Origin: Mansonella perstans
Lineage: Eukaryota; Nematoda; Chromadorea; Rhabditida; Onchocercidae
Direction of reading: 5' to 3'
Assembly (NCBI GenBank): GCA_037074765.1
Contig: JBAMDO010000037.1
Location: forward strand, 248,001-312,000
DNA: 64,000 nucleotides
Part shown: piece by piece, positions 52,026 to 64,000 of the stretch
Layout of the letters: each line of letters begins with the position of its first letter
How positions within the stretch are numbered: the stretch's first letter is position 1
The notes under the pieces: model-generated
Told to the model about the DNA's origin: nothing
Database searches by the model: none
The model's input: only the letters and a program-made list of their open reading frames with translations
Position numbers and translations under genes: made by a program

Positions 52026-55000
52026 TTCGGAAAAGGAGAATAATTGGAGGTGGCTGATGATAGTTAGTTTATGTGTGTGTTAGCATGCTGTAAGTGAAAA
52101 CTAATCTCTTTGGTATTATGGTAGCTTATGAAGAATTGTTGCAATCGGAGAAACAGATTGAGAGAGAAGGCGAGTGTGAATGATTTGGAAGTGTACGAGG
52201 CATGAGAAAGAGATATTTCGTAGGGTCTGCCGAAATTTCTCTTTCAGCAGTTACCACTCATCGGTATCGCCGCCTTATTAATAAAATTCATTCGATTACG
52301 GTTTACCGAAATATTCAACTCCGCATATTCTAGTATATTGAACTCTGAACTGATCCAAATCTTTTTAAGTTAATTCTCACCTAGTTCCATAATGTTTTCC
52401 AGAATCAGCCATAATTCAATATCCAAAATGCCATAACTGAGTGTGAAAAGCGTTGTATGGTTCTACAGAGCATGCAGTAATCTGAAACCATACGATAAGG
52501 GTGCTGCTATCTGTTACCAAATAATACTGGAAGATTAAATGTCATTGATGGTCATCTGCATAGTTATTAACTCTCTGGTGCTGTGTTAACTTAACGTTAA
52601 GCTTCCATTATCAATTATTCTATCAAAATGATCATCTCAAAACATATGCTAATGAGGAGCAGTGAAAAAATATTACATTTAGTTCCAGCTTGAAAAGCTA
52701 TTCTTAGATTTGACATTTTTCAAAGAAGTTATTTCCTTACTTTGTTTATTGGTACTGTAAATGTAGCATCTTGAATGATATAATTCTTCATTAATGAACT
52801 TTTTTGCATTTAAAATATAGCAAAAAACTTTACTGAATTATTGTAGGCCACAATTGCACAAGGAATGACTGAATCTCAAGTAGCAGGTATAGATAAGCAG
52901 TAGTACGTCCTTATTTCGTTTTATTTTTTTACTTGATTTACAATAAATCAGTAATAATTCCATAATTTCACAACAAATCTATCGTCTATTGCTCCTGAAT
53001 GTATAATGTTTTAAAGTCAAATTTCAAATTTGATACTTTTATTTATCTTCATTTCTGCTGTAGAATAATTTCTGTCTTTTTTAGAGCAGTGTTTTTTATC
53101 TACTTTCCAGCAAAACATCAATGAAATTGGAAAGCTCTTGTTGAAACTGATAATATCAATTTCTTCTATATTGTAAACAGTAACAAAAGTTCATAGATTC
53201 TGTATACTTCGTTGCAAAGTTTGTAATGATGAGAAGTGATAGTAACAATAATTTTTATTATCTCTGGCAATTGTTGATATGCCATTACAATTTCATCTTC
53301 ATTGCACCATAGCAAAAATGTAACAGCAAAATGCCGCACTTGCTGCATTCTGCCACCACAAATGCAGACAGTGATTTCTAAATCGAATTCCACGTCAAAT
53401 CTAAACTCTGAGTTGAGGTGACTCATGTTGACATCATTGCCCACATAGCTTTTTATTCACATTAATTATCGGACAGATGAAATGACCAATTGCTTTTTTT
53501 TTTTGAACTGAACTGGAAATTTCTGATTTGCATTGTTCCATTTATATACAGATAATAATAAGAAAGTAAGTGAAGCAAGTGGTAACAATTACAAGGACTA
53601 TATCTAAGCAAATATTATGTTATAGCAATAAATGATGACATAAAGGCTTAGTTTTCGTGTAAAGAACTAAATAGTTGATCTTCTTTTGACGATAATCAAA
53701 TTAAAATATGTAATTAAATTTGCTTACTGACATATATTTGAAGAATGACACTGAATAGTAATTATAATCTATAATCTAACATTCTACTGTAATAAATTCC
53801 TAAGAATCTTTTTTTTAAATATTTTTTTTTTGTTGTTGTTTTTTCCTCTTCTTTCATAGCCAAACATGTCGTTGATGGATGTTGTGGTAAGGTAAACCGT
53901 GGAACGGCCATATATTGAATGTGTTTAAGTACCAGATACAGGTGAAATAATATTATGAGCAGAGAAAAATTATTTAGAGAAATCACTTAGACGAAACATT
54001 GATAAACAAAAAGTCCTATTGAGCAGTTTCTTTTTTTTCTCACTTCGAACCACATTTTATTAACTTAATTCAACCTTCACTACAAGTAGGTAGCATATCG
54101 AACTTCGATCACTTTTTAACTTTTGAAACATATTCTTTGAATTGTTTCTTTGCAATTTCAATATGAATTTAAAATGTTACAGTTTTATCATACTTACAGT
54201 TTTTTTCTGATTCCCATAAATTCTAATCATATGCTACAGACATCGAATTTTCTGAAAAAACTGAAAATTTTATTTTTTCTGTTTTAATTAGTTTTAAGTT
54301 GGCAGATTTTACTGCCAGAAAAGATAATATAGAAATATCTTGCAAACTTGGCTTTCAAAGAGTCTCATCAATATATTACAAGGTGCGTTTAATCGCTTCC
54401 ATCCATGAATTAATGGCGCATATTACCAGGTTCGATGAATTTTAATGAGCAATATTTTCAATGCCTAGTCAGAATTTATCATTTAATCTGTGATATAATA
54501 TCCTCATCTCTTACCACTTGGCTACTGAAAACATTGTTTCCATAGGAACGTTAATGGGCAATAAAGAGTGTTTATGTGCTTGTATACATATATATGAAAA
54601 TTAGCTTTTTTTCCATCCAATGACGAAGAAATCTTTGCTTCAGTCTGGAACGATGTAAAGTTAAAACTTTGCAGATAGCCAAACTAGCAGATATCCGTCC
54701 TTCTCAAATTTTTAAAAAGACTTTCGAAAATTTTTGAGTTCAGTTGGCATTCTCATTTCAAGTAGTTTTCTTTCCTTAAGGAAAATAATTTGCAACTCAT
54801 ACTTTTTATCACAGTTAAGTCAGTGATAGCGTGGAAGTTCAAATATAAAATGGGTAATTTTGTTCTAATCAAATTTGAAATTAATGAAATTAAAAGCTTT
54901 GCAATTTCCAATGTTTTTTGGCTTTTTTGTTTCTTTTATCATTGTGTTGTTATTGCAGCAGCTTAATTTTCTTTGGCTTTTGAAAATGTTTTAGTGAGTA

Positions 55001-56357
55001 CTGATAGGGAAATTATTTAACCGTTTTAAACCGTAATGTTACACAGTTATTTTTTAGCATAAAATTTTGCTCAAAGTGAAAAAAAATATAATTGGTTAAT
55101 TGGATATTCTGTTTTTTGAAAAAGAAAAAGAAGTTTAGAAAAAAAAAATCACAAATAGTTGTGACAATAAATGACATATCAGAAACAAATGTCTTAATTT
55201 TTAATTGTACTTTCGAAAAATGAACGACAAAATGAAAGAATATGAATGAGAGAAACAACTGAATAAATGAATTGTTTATGAAAATAACAAGTGATTAACA
55301 GATTTCATCAAAGATATATTTTAGAGAATGGCATGAATTAATAAAATCAGAATCGATTGGTTAATTGAAGAATGATGAAGGAACTAAATAGTGCACTTAT
55401 AGGAGTAAAATGTAAAAACATTCAAATTGGAGAACACTGATATTAATTGACTGAAAAAATAAAAGGATTAAATTCAAATATATTAGATTGATCAATAAAG
55501 TTAGATTCATTTTATAAAAGTAATTGATTTTAGACTATTGATGTGATCGTTAGAAGGACAGCCGTAACGTGCACCATAATTATTTTGTTCTTAATTACTT
55601 GCAATTCGTAATCCATTTGCATATGACTTTTGCATCCCGATAGATCTGATTTTATTACCACATTTTTTTTGTTCTTTGGTGAGTATTATATTGCTGAAAT
55701 TTTGTGACCCAATTTTGTGATTTTCTGCTGTCAAGCACGGAAAAAAATGATCATCAACTTTTGAAATGCAAGGCAATTAGAATCCATCACTGAGTAAATA
55801 AGTAAGCCAACTTATAAGGATTTCATTTATAATAAGGTGCGATGTGGCTATATTCGTCAATATAACTAATATCAACCTTTCTTGATTTTTTGATACTATC
55901 CTGAGTTGATTTTAATTTTCCTAATTTTCGAATTCCTTATTTGTTTTGATAGATATACTTTCCATGCATTGTTGTAATACCTACTTTTTGACTTGGACAC
56001 TCGTCTTTTATTTATTTCTTTATCATTCCTTCAATAAATTACTTTCAGCAAGTTAACTAAAAAAAAATTTAGTTGAATCGAATCATATTCTGAAAATATC
56101 TTTAAAATTTAATTTGTTGCTTCTAACTGATTTAATTCATTTATGGTTTGTTCAGCGTTTTCCATCAAATTCGTTTCTTTGATTTTTTTTTTTGGTTCAA
56201 TCAAATTTTTCCTCTATTTAAGCCTTACTGCTTCTTCTATTAACCAAATTCATTTCATTTTAAGCAAGCTTTATAAATTTTCGTAAACTGTAAATTTCAG
56301 AACATTTAGAGCAGTATCGTACAATGTTCGACAAAGTTACTATAATTATTTTAAATT
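52026..56357. other. Divergent intergenic region of about 4.3 kb
   Basis: Lies between the minus-strand forkhead gene and the plus-strand doublecortin gene, so it should hold both promoters. It is AT-rich with T and A runs near 53490, 53805-53840 and 55075-55150. A 92-codon minus-strand open frame at 53166-53444 has no recognised domain and is within chance length for this composition. Confidence 0.55.
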
Positions 56358-56359
56358 AG
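56350..56359 (+). promoter_or_regulatory. Candidate trans-splice acceptor for the doublecortin gene
   Basis: TTTTAAATTAG ends at 56359, leaving a 14-base leader before the ATG at 56374. A second acceptor-like TTTCAG lies near 56299 and would include an upstream ATG with a short open frame. Confidence 0.4.
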
Positions 56360-56373
56360 CAAGAAAAAAGAAA

Positions 56374-59300
56374 ATGAGTGATCCAGACAACAGCAATATT
56401 ACGTTACTCCGGGTTAGTAGTCTTTCACAAATAGCAGAAGAGATTCACGCTTCTTGTGCATCTCGATACTTATCGAAGTGCTGTTTGTAATTTGCACTTT
56501 TTTTTAATGAAATTATTTAACTGTTCATAAATCCGGTCAATATAACTGCAGTTTCATTTCAACTTTGAAGTGCGACTACTTCATGAACAAACAATATATA
56601 GTTAGGAGACTTTTCTTATCAATGAATGCAGAGAAACTGGGGAGGACAAATGATAAAGATGAACAGAAAATTGACGTTTTAGAAGAAATATACTTCCTTG
56701 CTTATATGTGATAGCAATTTAAACTCATGTTTAGTCTTCATCGCGTTCCACATTTGATCATCGTTCGACTCCAGATATTGCTAGTATTCACACGTCACTT
56801 GCGCCATCCAATGTATCCGTTCTGGCTAACAGGCAGATTCAAAATCATCGTAGTTCAAATAGGTCCTTTACTCGACCATATTCCGCCAAAACAGTTTTCT
56901 TCTACAAGGAAGGCGACATTTATTTTTCAGTAAGTTCTCATATGTTTTAGCATTAAAGTGGCAAAAATTTTCTGTAAAAACTGACCGTAGTTTTAAAAAA
57001 ATCAAGTTTTACTGTCTCAAATAGCTCACTTCCCAATTTCTTATTATTCAATGAATTATGCTGAAAAATTTAATTGGTTTGTTTACTGTCCTAAAGGGAG
57101 TTCGAGTACCAGTATCAAAAGCTAGATATCGTACCATCGAATCACTGTTGGATGATCTCAATAGCAATATTTCGATGCCATTTGGAGTCCGTCATTTGAC
57201 GACACCGCGTGGAAAAACTAAAATCAAAAATATTGATCAACTACAGCATCATGGACGGTTAGTCACGTTGTTAGTGTTGAAATCAATTATATTTTTCTGA
57301 TCTATACGGTTTCGTAACTGATAATATTGCACCGAAACCTAAAAAAGAAAATTGCCAAGATTAAATGATTGGAATATGAAAGCAATTAATATATTAGTCT
57401 TATTATTTGTGAAAATTTACTAGTTCAGATCCAAATACATGAATGTGATTGTTAGAATTGATAGCCGTGATATGCTTATGAAATTAATGAACTGATTGAG
57501 ATAAAAAGTGAGAAAAGCGCCCAACCAAAGTTAGCATTAGGGCACCAAAAAGGTGTCAGTAAAAATTCTAACTATAAATAACCAGAAAAATGAATTTTTT
57601 ATAGTAAGTTCATTAAAATTTTATTGCATGCAATGTAAAGCAAGTAGAAAGTTGCTAGGAAACGACAAATATAACGTTTTCATAACACAACTTAAGGCTT
57701 ATTTAGCCTTATAGTTCACTTGCATAGTCATATTTGTACAGTACACTTCACTCGAATCTACGTCGAATACGTAAGACATTACGGATATATTGCGAAAATT
57801 AATTAATAAGTGCATCATTCCAATCATTCACTTCGCTTTTTGTCTTGCTATCAGAATGTATCTTTTAGATACATAGCATCCTCTTTCAAGGCCCCACGAC
57901 CGTTAAATCTATCGATGGTCGAAAAAATACAGCGAATTCGCCAGGCCAATCGGGCAAATATGCTTCATTATTATCGCGACAATTGGTTTAATGATCGCAA
58001 AGTTAAAATTTCATAAGACATTTGACATTCTATGCACTAAAATTAAAAATGTTGTTTAATTATTTTTTCCAATTAATTTGTATTACTTTTTCAAAAATAA
58101 ATTTGAGAAATTACTTTGCAGCAAAATAGAAATGGACATGAGAAAACACCGTTGAAGTTACCCTTCCAGCCAGTAACCTCTAAGCAGGTTCATTTTTTCT
58201 TTTATTATTCTTTTCATTGCAGTTAAGATTTGATAAAAAAAATTTCGAGCTAACTTTGTGTTCAAAATTCCAATTTCCTAGTGTAATTTTGAATTGAAAA
58301 CTGAAAGATGAAATGCCTAGTTTACTAAGACATTTATTCCTTCTATCACTATGATAGCTTTACTTTCTTTATCAGTTCTATAAAAAAGATATTAAATAAT
58401 ATAGACTTTGTGTAGAATTTGATTAATTCACTCATTCATTCGCATTAAACGAAATCATTTGTTAAGCGTTGATTTGAATTTCAGGTATTTTTTATACTGA
58501 ATAAAAAACCTTCTAGAATTTATCGAACTCTACTGAATCCTTTTCGCCAACGGACGATTGAATCACTGCTGGAAGAAATTTCGAAAGCTTTGCAGGTAAA
58601 AGAGATCTCTCATTATCAGGAATATTGCGCAGTTTGGATATTTATCAAATTTACTGAAACATTGTATGTTTCAAAAAGGACAGGACTTCAAAACAGACTG
58701 TCGTATCCACTTGCTGCAACACTGTAAAAACATAACTGTAAAAAAAACTGTAAAAACAGTTATACCAAATTCTGCATTTTTTAAAAAAATCTCATCAAAT
58801 CTTTTAGAACTTTTAATTGTATGGATTTTAGGTGGCAATTTTCAAACTGTATACTTATTCCGGTAAAAGGATAATAAGTATGGAAGAAATTTTTTCACTA
58901 AACGAATTTCGATTGCTTGCTGTACCAAGAAATGAAAGACCTGTGTTTCGGGAAAACACATTTTCAGTAGGTACACCACAGTTACCGTCGATTTCAAGAA
59001 TAACGCCATCTTTTCCAGAAAAATCTACTGCTGGTTAATTTTGCATAAATTTTGAAAATAGTACTAAATAATGTAACATATGAGATTCGAAATTTCAATT
59101 TCTGATATTACGTGAAATTCATTTCACGTTGGCTTCAAGATATCATTAATTACTTTCTCGCGTGCGAGTTGAATTAATGATTAAAATAAGTTATGTTCCA
59201 GCAAAGCAAATAGTCGAATCAGTTTACCGGGATAACTCAATTGAGCATCCTCAACGAATGGTTAATAAGACGCTGCCATTAACTTCGATGTCTCGTCTGA

Positions 59301-60073
59301 ATAGACGAAAGAGCAACGAATCAAAGAGTTTGCCATTGACAAATAAAATGACGAAATGTTTGTCTTTTTGAAAATTTTCGAAATCATTTTTAACTGAAGA
59401 ACTGTAGGGCGTGAGAATTTGAAAAAACCATCAAATTTCGATCAGATTTCAGTTTCCCAGGAAGCTTCACAACACTCCCAGTCTTATTGCCACAAAGGTC
59501 ATCGGAAGTATGCGAGAAAGAGGAAATGCTTCAAAATGTCAAGGATTATGGTAACGAAATGGACGAACTTACAAAAAATGACAGACGGAATGCAGATTCA
59601 CGTGCAAGTGAACAGACGGAATCGGACAATGAGCAGGAAACGGAAGGTCTGCAAGAAGATGAAAGAAGAAAAAAAGAAAATGAAGCAAATGGAACGGGAA
59701 GTGAAAAGGAAGAAACGGAGGAAGAAGAGTTTATACAAAATAATCTGGAAAGTCAGATTTCGGAAAAGTTTTCTTCTTGGATTTTCATTCTAAAGCAATT
59801 CTACTGATTACATCTTCACTTTAAGGCAAACGTAACTGATTGAACTTCAATTTTGGAGCAATTATAGTTGAAGAACATGATACAATGGAAGAACAAGGGA
59901 GAAATGCCGCGGATATTGGGCAGTTCGATCCGGCAGGAAAAGAAGTTCCAAAATCGACACCTGAAAAATTCAGTGATCGGGCATTTGATAACAATGAAAT
60001 AATGACTACGTCTGCTTCTGAATTTGATTCTTCGCCCAGTGCAGAAGAAGACGGTCCGTTTGACTTTCAATAG
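56374..60073 (+). CDS. Tandem doublecortin-domain protein, RP1/RP1L1-like, nine exons
   Basis: Predicted microtubule-associated protein. Exons: 56374-56412, 56735-56929, 57097-57257, 57869-58001, 58485-58595, 58832-59033, 59202-59361, 59453-59751, 59868-60073 (501 aa). All phases are consistent; the end of exon 7 is uncertain. DCX domain 1 spans about residues 60-137: KTVFFYKEGDIYFSGVRV across the exon 2/3 junction, RTIESLLDDL, then MPFGVRHLTTPRGKTKI, very like the LPFGVRNISTPRG block of RP1 and RP1L1. DCX domain 2 spans about 172-245: VFFILNKKPSRIYRTLL, TIESLLEEISKAL, FKLYTYSGKRI. After it comes a Ser/Pro-rich stretch, then about 170 Glu/Asp/Ser-rich residues, recalling the Glu-rich tail of RP1L1. 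There is no kinase domain, so this is not a ZYG-8/DCLK protein. The final exon may be an alternative end, with transcripts continuing into the PLAT exons downstream. Confidence 0.8.
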
Positions 60074-60276
60074 GAACTCAATACGCAGGAGTTTGATTTT
60101 TTTAAAAAAATATTATCACTAGTAATTTTATCCAGAAACCATTCAATACTGCTATTCTCCTGCATTCGTCATTCTACCGTATAAATTAGTCCATATTGAG
60201 AGAATGATGAAATTTGGAAGAAGAATAGCACCACTGATTAAACAGTATCATTGCTTCTGAAAAAGTAAGTTTTCAG

Positions 60277-63200
60277 GTGTAACTTATACTGTGTCGGTAA
60301 TTATTGGAAATCGTTGGGCAGCTGATACAGATCTCGACTTGTTCATTGTTTTATATGGTGACTTAAATAAAAGCGAAAAACATCTACTACGACAAGATGT
60401 GAGCTAGTTTCATATGTCTACGATATATCAAATCACGGAAAGGGAGGTGCCCGATGGAAATTGTGAAATATTATATCATCAGTTAAAAATAATTAATTAT
60501 TTAGTAAGTCAACCAAAAAAGAGACCAGTAATATTGCACATCATTATTATAAGTACAAAAATTAAATTGAAGTGCCAAACCGATTGCCTGATATTTCTAA
60601 TATAAGTTATTCAATCAGTGATCTTTGAATTAATTGCTAGAAGATTCTCTCACTGCGATTACTTTTTGTTAAAATGCAGACGGGAGAAGCTACTGAATAT
60701 TTCCAACAATTCTCAATTAAAGCGTTTTGTTTTCAGTATATAAATTGGTTACAGATACATGAATCAAAATTTCAACAGAATAGAAGGGATTCCTTTCACA
60801 TTGAAACGACAAAACTCGGTTTGCTTCGACAAATTGTTATTGGACATGATCATATTGGTTATGGTATGTTTTTTTCGCGTTGTTACAATTGTGAAAACTA
60901 TTACTAAATGTTTATTTAAAGTTTTAGGATATACTAAAAATTTTCAGAAGTTGAAAAATTCAGGAGTCGGTGTATATATTGAACGTATTCTGGTCACTGA
61001 AAATTTTGCTGATGGACGACAATATCTTTTCCAGTGTGCTAAGTGGTTAGACAGTGGTCAAGTGGATGGGAAAATTGAACGAATATTGAAGACAACGGCT
61101 TTTTGCTACCTCACTACTATCTTATATGATTCTAGATCTACAAGTAGGTCTGCAATAAAGGATCGGAATCTAATTTTGAAAAGTTTCAGACTAATAGACA
61201 GACAAATAGGTTCTTAATTTGCACGCTTTAATGATTAGTTTACTTTCGTATACTTGTGATAATCCTGCAAAATTTTGTAACATAATTTTACATCATGGGC
61301 AAATGGAAAAGATTGTATAGATTGAAAAAAATGCAAATTATTAGTTTTGAAAAATCTGTCGATATGCAGAGATATTATGATAGCGCGGAATGATAGAGTG
61401 ACAATTAGCGTGATGTTATCAGTTTATAGAATATTTGCATAAACATGAAACTGACATTATTTCTTTGTAGATGGTCGCTGGGAGCTTATCTTGCATTCCG
61501 GCAAGGATGATGGCAGTGGTGCAACTACATCAAATCTGAATATTATAGGTTACGGCAGCAAAGGTAGTTCGATGACAACAAAGATTTATGACAATCGCAT
61601 GGCAAAAGTACCATCAGCGTCACTCGTCCAAGCAAGTTTTGATGTTTTTCTCCGTTTTGAAGACTGTGAGATATGAGAAGTCTTGCATAATTAATTATCT
61701 TTACTATCTTCTGAAGAAATCATTTTAAAAAAAGAAATTAATCGAGCTGAACAATATTTTTTTTTCACAAATGACTGAGAAAATCTCTGCTTATTTATAG
61801 GTGGATTTCGGTGAAATTGGTGATCTGCTTAAGGTTAGAATTGAAATTGATGGGAATGGTGAAATGCCGAATTACTACTTGAACTATGTTGAGCTCAGAG
61901 ATTTGGATACCGAAGAACGTATGGTATCGTATGTAGGAAAATGGTTGAAGACAGGTTGTGATGAAAAGAACGCACAGCCATTTCGTGAATTTCCAGTTTT
62001 CAGAGCAGATTTTGAACCTCTGAATGGTGATTTCTGGTATACTACATCAAGTAACTAAAAGATAGTGTTTCTGTTATGGCTGAAATTATGACACACATGG
62101 AAATTTCTGTTATGACAGACATGGAAATTCAATGGAAGAAGAAATTTATTGGGATTCTGATAATATCCTCAGATTAATTGTTATTAAATCTATTTAATTA
62201 TTGATTCAAATTCTATAATATTCTCATTTGCAGTATTATCTTATGAAGGCAAAATTAAGCTAAGTTCACGAAAATACCGATTTCTAAAAAAGTCTGTGGC
62301 ATATGTGCGAATACTTGGTGATATCGGTGAAACAGGTTATTTTCCTGTTGATTTCAGCTCTACTTCGGATTTGAAGAGGGTGAGTTTGTTCTATTTATTC
62401 ATACACTTTTCTCTGTAACAAAAGTAAAGATGCAAATTTTGATTAATTCTCAATCTTGTACGAATGGTAAAAGGTTTTTTATGCTGCGAATTTATTTCAT
62501 TTAGTTTTTCTTATAGCTGATGATTACAAATTGACTATTTTTCATAACAAGATATAATTTTGTGATGATAAACCTGCTGAGATTTTCATGTTTGTTAGAA
62601 AAATATAATTTAGGAGATTTCATTCAAAGCTGAAGCTGTTTCCGTTGGACGCATACGAAGTGCGAGAATGTACGTCAAGATGAATGATATTGGTAAATTT
62701 GCGTTTTTTTTCTTTGATTTCAAAATTTTCGTCAGATTTCATGAAGATTACTCAGCTCAGCAGTTTATATGTTGTACGAAATTTGTGAAAATAAAACGCA
62801 TTCAGTGAAAAAAATTGATAAATCCCAAAAACTGGATACTTTCCAGGTAACGAAATATATGAAGGTATGCAAATGTTACAAGATATCTACGATCGGCAAC
62901 ATGTCACGAATGTCGCAATAGCAAATGATTGGATCGCTGAGAAAATAACTGTGCGTGAATCACATCATGCGCCGTACCGTTACGTAATGGGATTGAATCG
63001 GGTAAAGACATCGGCAGAAGAGAATGAAAAAGCCAAAGAAGATGTGTATTATGATATGTCAGATGTTTTCATGGAACTTCTACTTTCTGGTATCTCTTTC
63101 TTTGAATTTTCTAGATTCAAAGATTTCTATATTCAAGATATTGGCAAACCACTCATTTTTTTGATACATTTTCGACAATTAAAATTGATCAAATTTAACA

Positions 63201-64000
63201 ATAGAAATGCAAGGCCTTTCGACCAAAATCAGTGATAAAAAAGCTTTGCCAAAAAAACGTCCTCAGTGGATTCTATCGATGACAATTGGCGAAGGTAGCA
63301 CTTTGATCCCGAAAGTAACACTTTGTACGAAAAATACGAGTGCAGAGATGATGATTGTTGCCACTACTCCCACTGATATGATTATAACTTTTCAGGTACG
63401 CGAATTTTTGCTTTTTTGTGTTATTATGGGCTTTGAAATAAAGCTTCATTATTAGAGTTACATTGGAAAAAAAAAATATTTGGATGATAATCGAATTAGG
63501 GCTTAATTGTTTTTAAAAATATAATTGATAGGATTCAACCATGATTAGATTTCACATTAAAAAAAGCGTTTTAAATTTTTTGAGTATGATCACTGTTTGA
63601 CTTGTCTACTTACTTCTTGCTTAAATTTTTTACACTTATTCAAAATCTACCAGCTGATTTCATCAGTTTCAAAGTTACGTAAAGCTTTTTATGGAATCAA
63701 AATTTTTGTATAGAAGAAAGCGACTGATGTATCAGCGATAATCAAAGTGAGAGTCGGTATCGATGATTCAAAACGCCTCAATTATATTCCACCAAATGAT
63801 ACAAAACTCAATGACGAAAATATCATCGAAATACAAAAGGTTTCCGTGCAATACAAATTTGCATTTGATTGCCTTTCAGTGTTTCAAACATTCAGTTAAC
63901 ATTTCAGAGAAATCAGCTTATTTCAGATGAAACTTTACGACTCTGAAAATGGTGATGAATTACGGTTCCCTGCTGTAAATACGATCCTTACATTTGAATC
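60277..64000 (+). CDS. PLAT (LH2) domain array, LOXHD1-like, 5' and 3' ends not in hand
   Basis: Exons: 60277-60398, 60755-60863, 60964-61143, 61471-61631, 61801-62050, 62234-62379, 62614-62692, 62847-63089, 63205-63395, 63714-63839, 63927 to the window end; about 560 codons, all phases compatible. PLAT 1: VTYTVSVIIGNRWAADTD, LFIVLYGD, IVIGHDHIGYG, then an E-R-I strand and KWLDSGQVDGKIERIL, a typical PLAT ending. PLAT 2: GRWELILHSGKDDGSG, LNIIGYGSKGSS, VDFGEIGDLLKVRIEIDGNG, VGKWLKTG, FREFPVFRAD. Two more diverged repeats follow, including RPQWILSMTIGEGS and IIKVRVGIDD. PLAT domains bind lipids or proteins; LOXHD1 is a stereocilium protein in vertebrates. The first exon starts in phase 1 and its own frame upstream hits TGA at 60258-60260, so an upstream exon is required, perhaps from the doublecortin gene. 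No lipoxygenase or lipase catalytic region is seen. Confidence 0.82.
61632..61800 (+). other. Probable GC-AG intron in the PLAT gene
   Basis: The exon ends CAA directly before GCAAGT, the strong context of natural GC donors, and the next exon begins GTG GAT after TTATAG at 61800. This joins LVQ to VDFGEIG in phase 0. The only phase-0 GT donor nearby, at 61626, has a poor context and would remove LVQ's last two residues. Confidence 0.65.

Noticed and set aside
53166..53444. 92-codon minus-strand open frame with ATG
   Set aside because: Composition is plausible but no domain is recognised, and the length is within chance for 64 kb of this composition.

Overview
The window is AT-rich eukaryotic DNA with multi-exon genes, introns from 47 bases to about 1 kb, U-rich TTTCAG-type acceptors, and acceptor-like sites a few bases upstream of several start codons, as expected where a spliced leader is added in trans. 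Protein similarities (a LET-381-like forkhead factor, a CES-2-like bZIP factor, a nematode-style neuropeptide receptor) point to a nematode. The low gene density and base composition fit a filarial or related spirurid worm. I see no bacterial operon, virus, CRISPR array, rRNA, or tRNA that I would defend.

Layout. (1) 1-1348 (+): last four exons of a WDR75/Utp17-like ribosome-biogenesis protein. (2) 1349-17810: long gene-poor stretch with homopolymers and small repeats. (3) 17811-24036 (+): a TENT5/FAM46 poly(A) polymerase whose 5' half is split into very small exons. (4) 24037-28584: mostly empty, with one coding-like but broken tract near 27 kb. (5) 28585-31557 (-): mitochondrial branched-chain keto acid dehydrogenase E1 beta, eight exons. 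(6) 31558-35423: non-coding. (7) 35424-37781 (-): CES-2/PAR-type bZIP factor. (8) 37816-45963: non-coding. (9) about 45.96-47.72 kb (+): pieces of a GnRH/AKH-receptor-like GPCR, probably decayed. (10) 47724-50080: non-coding. (11) 50081-51999 (-): FoxF/LET-381-like forkhead factor. (12) 52018-56358: non-coding. (13) 56374-60073 (+): tandem doublecortin protein most like the RP1/RP1L1 family. (14) 60277 to the window end (+): an array of PLAT domains like LOXHD1, possibly the same gene as (13).

The genes do not form an obvious pathway. The most interesting locus is the last 8 kb. Two doublecortin domains (microtubule binding) are followed, on the same strand and in compatible intron phase, by PLAT domains (membrane or protein docking) that lack a start of their own. 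If joined, this would be an RP1-LOXHD1-like protein, which could be expected in ciliated sensory neurons. All exon boundaries were read by eye from splice consensus, phase and family resemblance; no alignment or database search was run.
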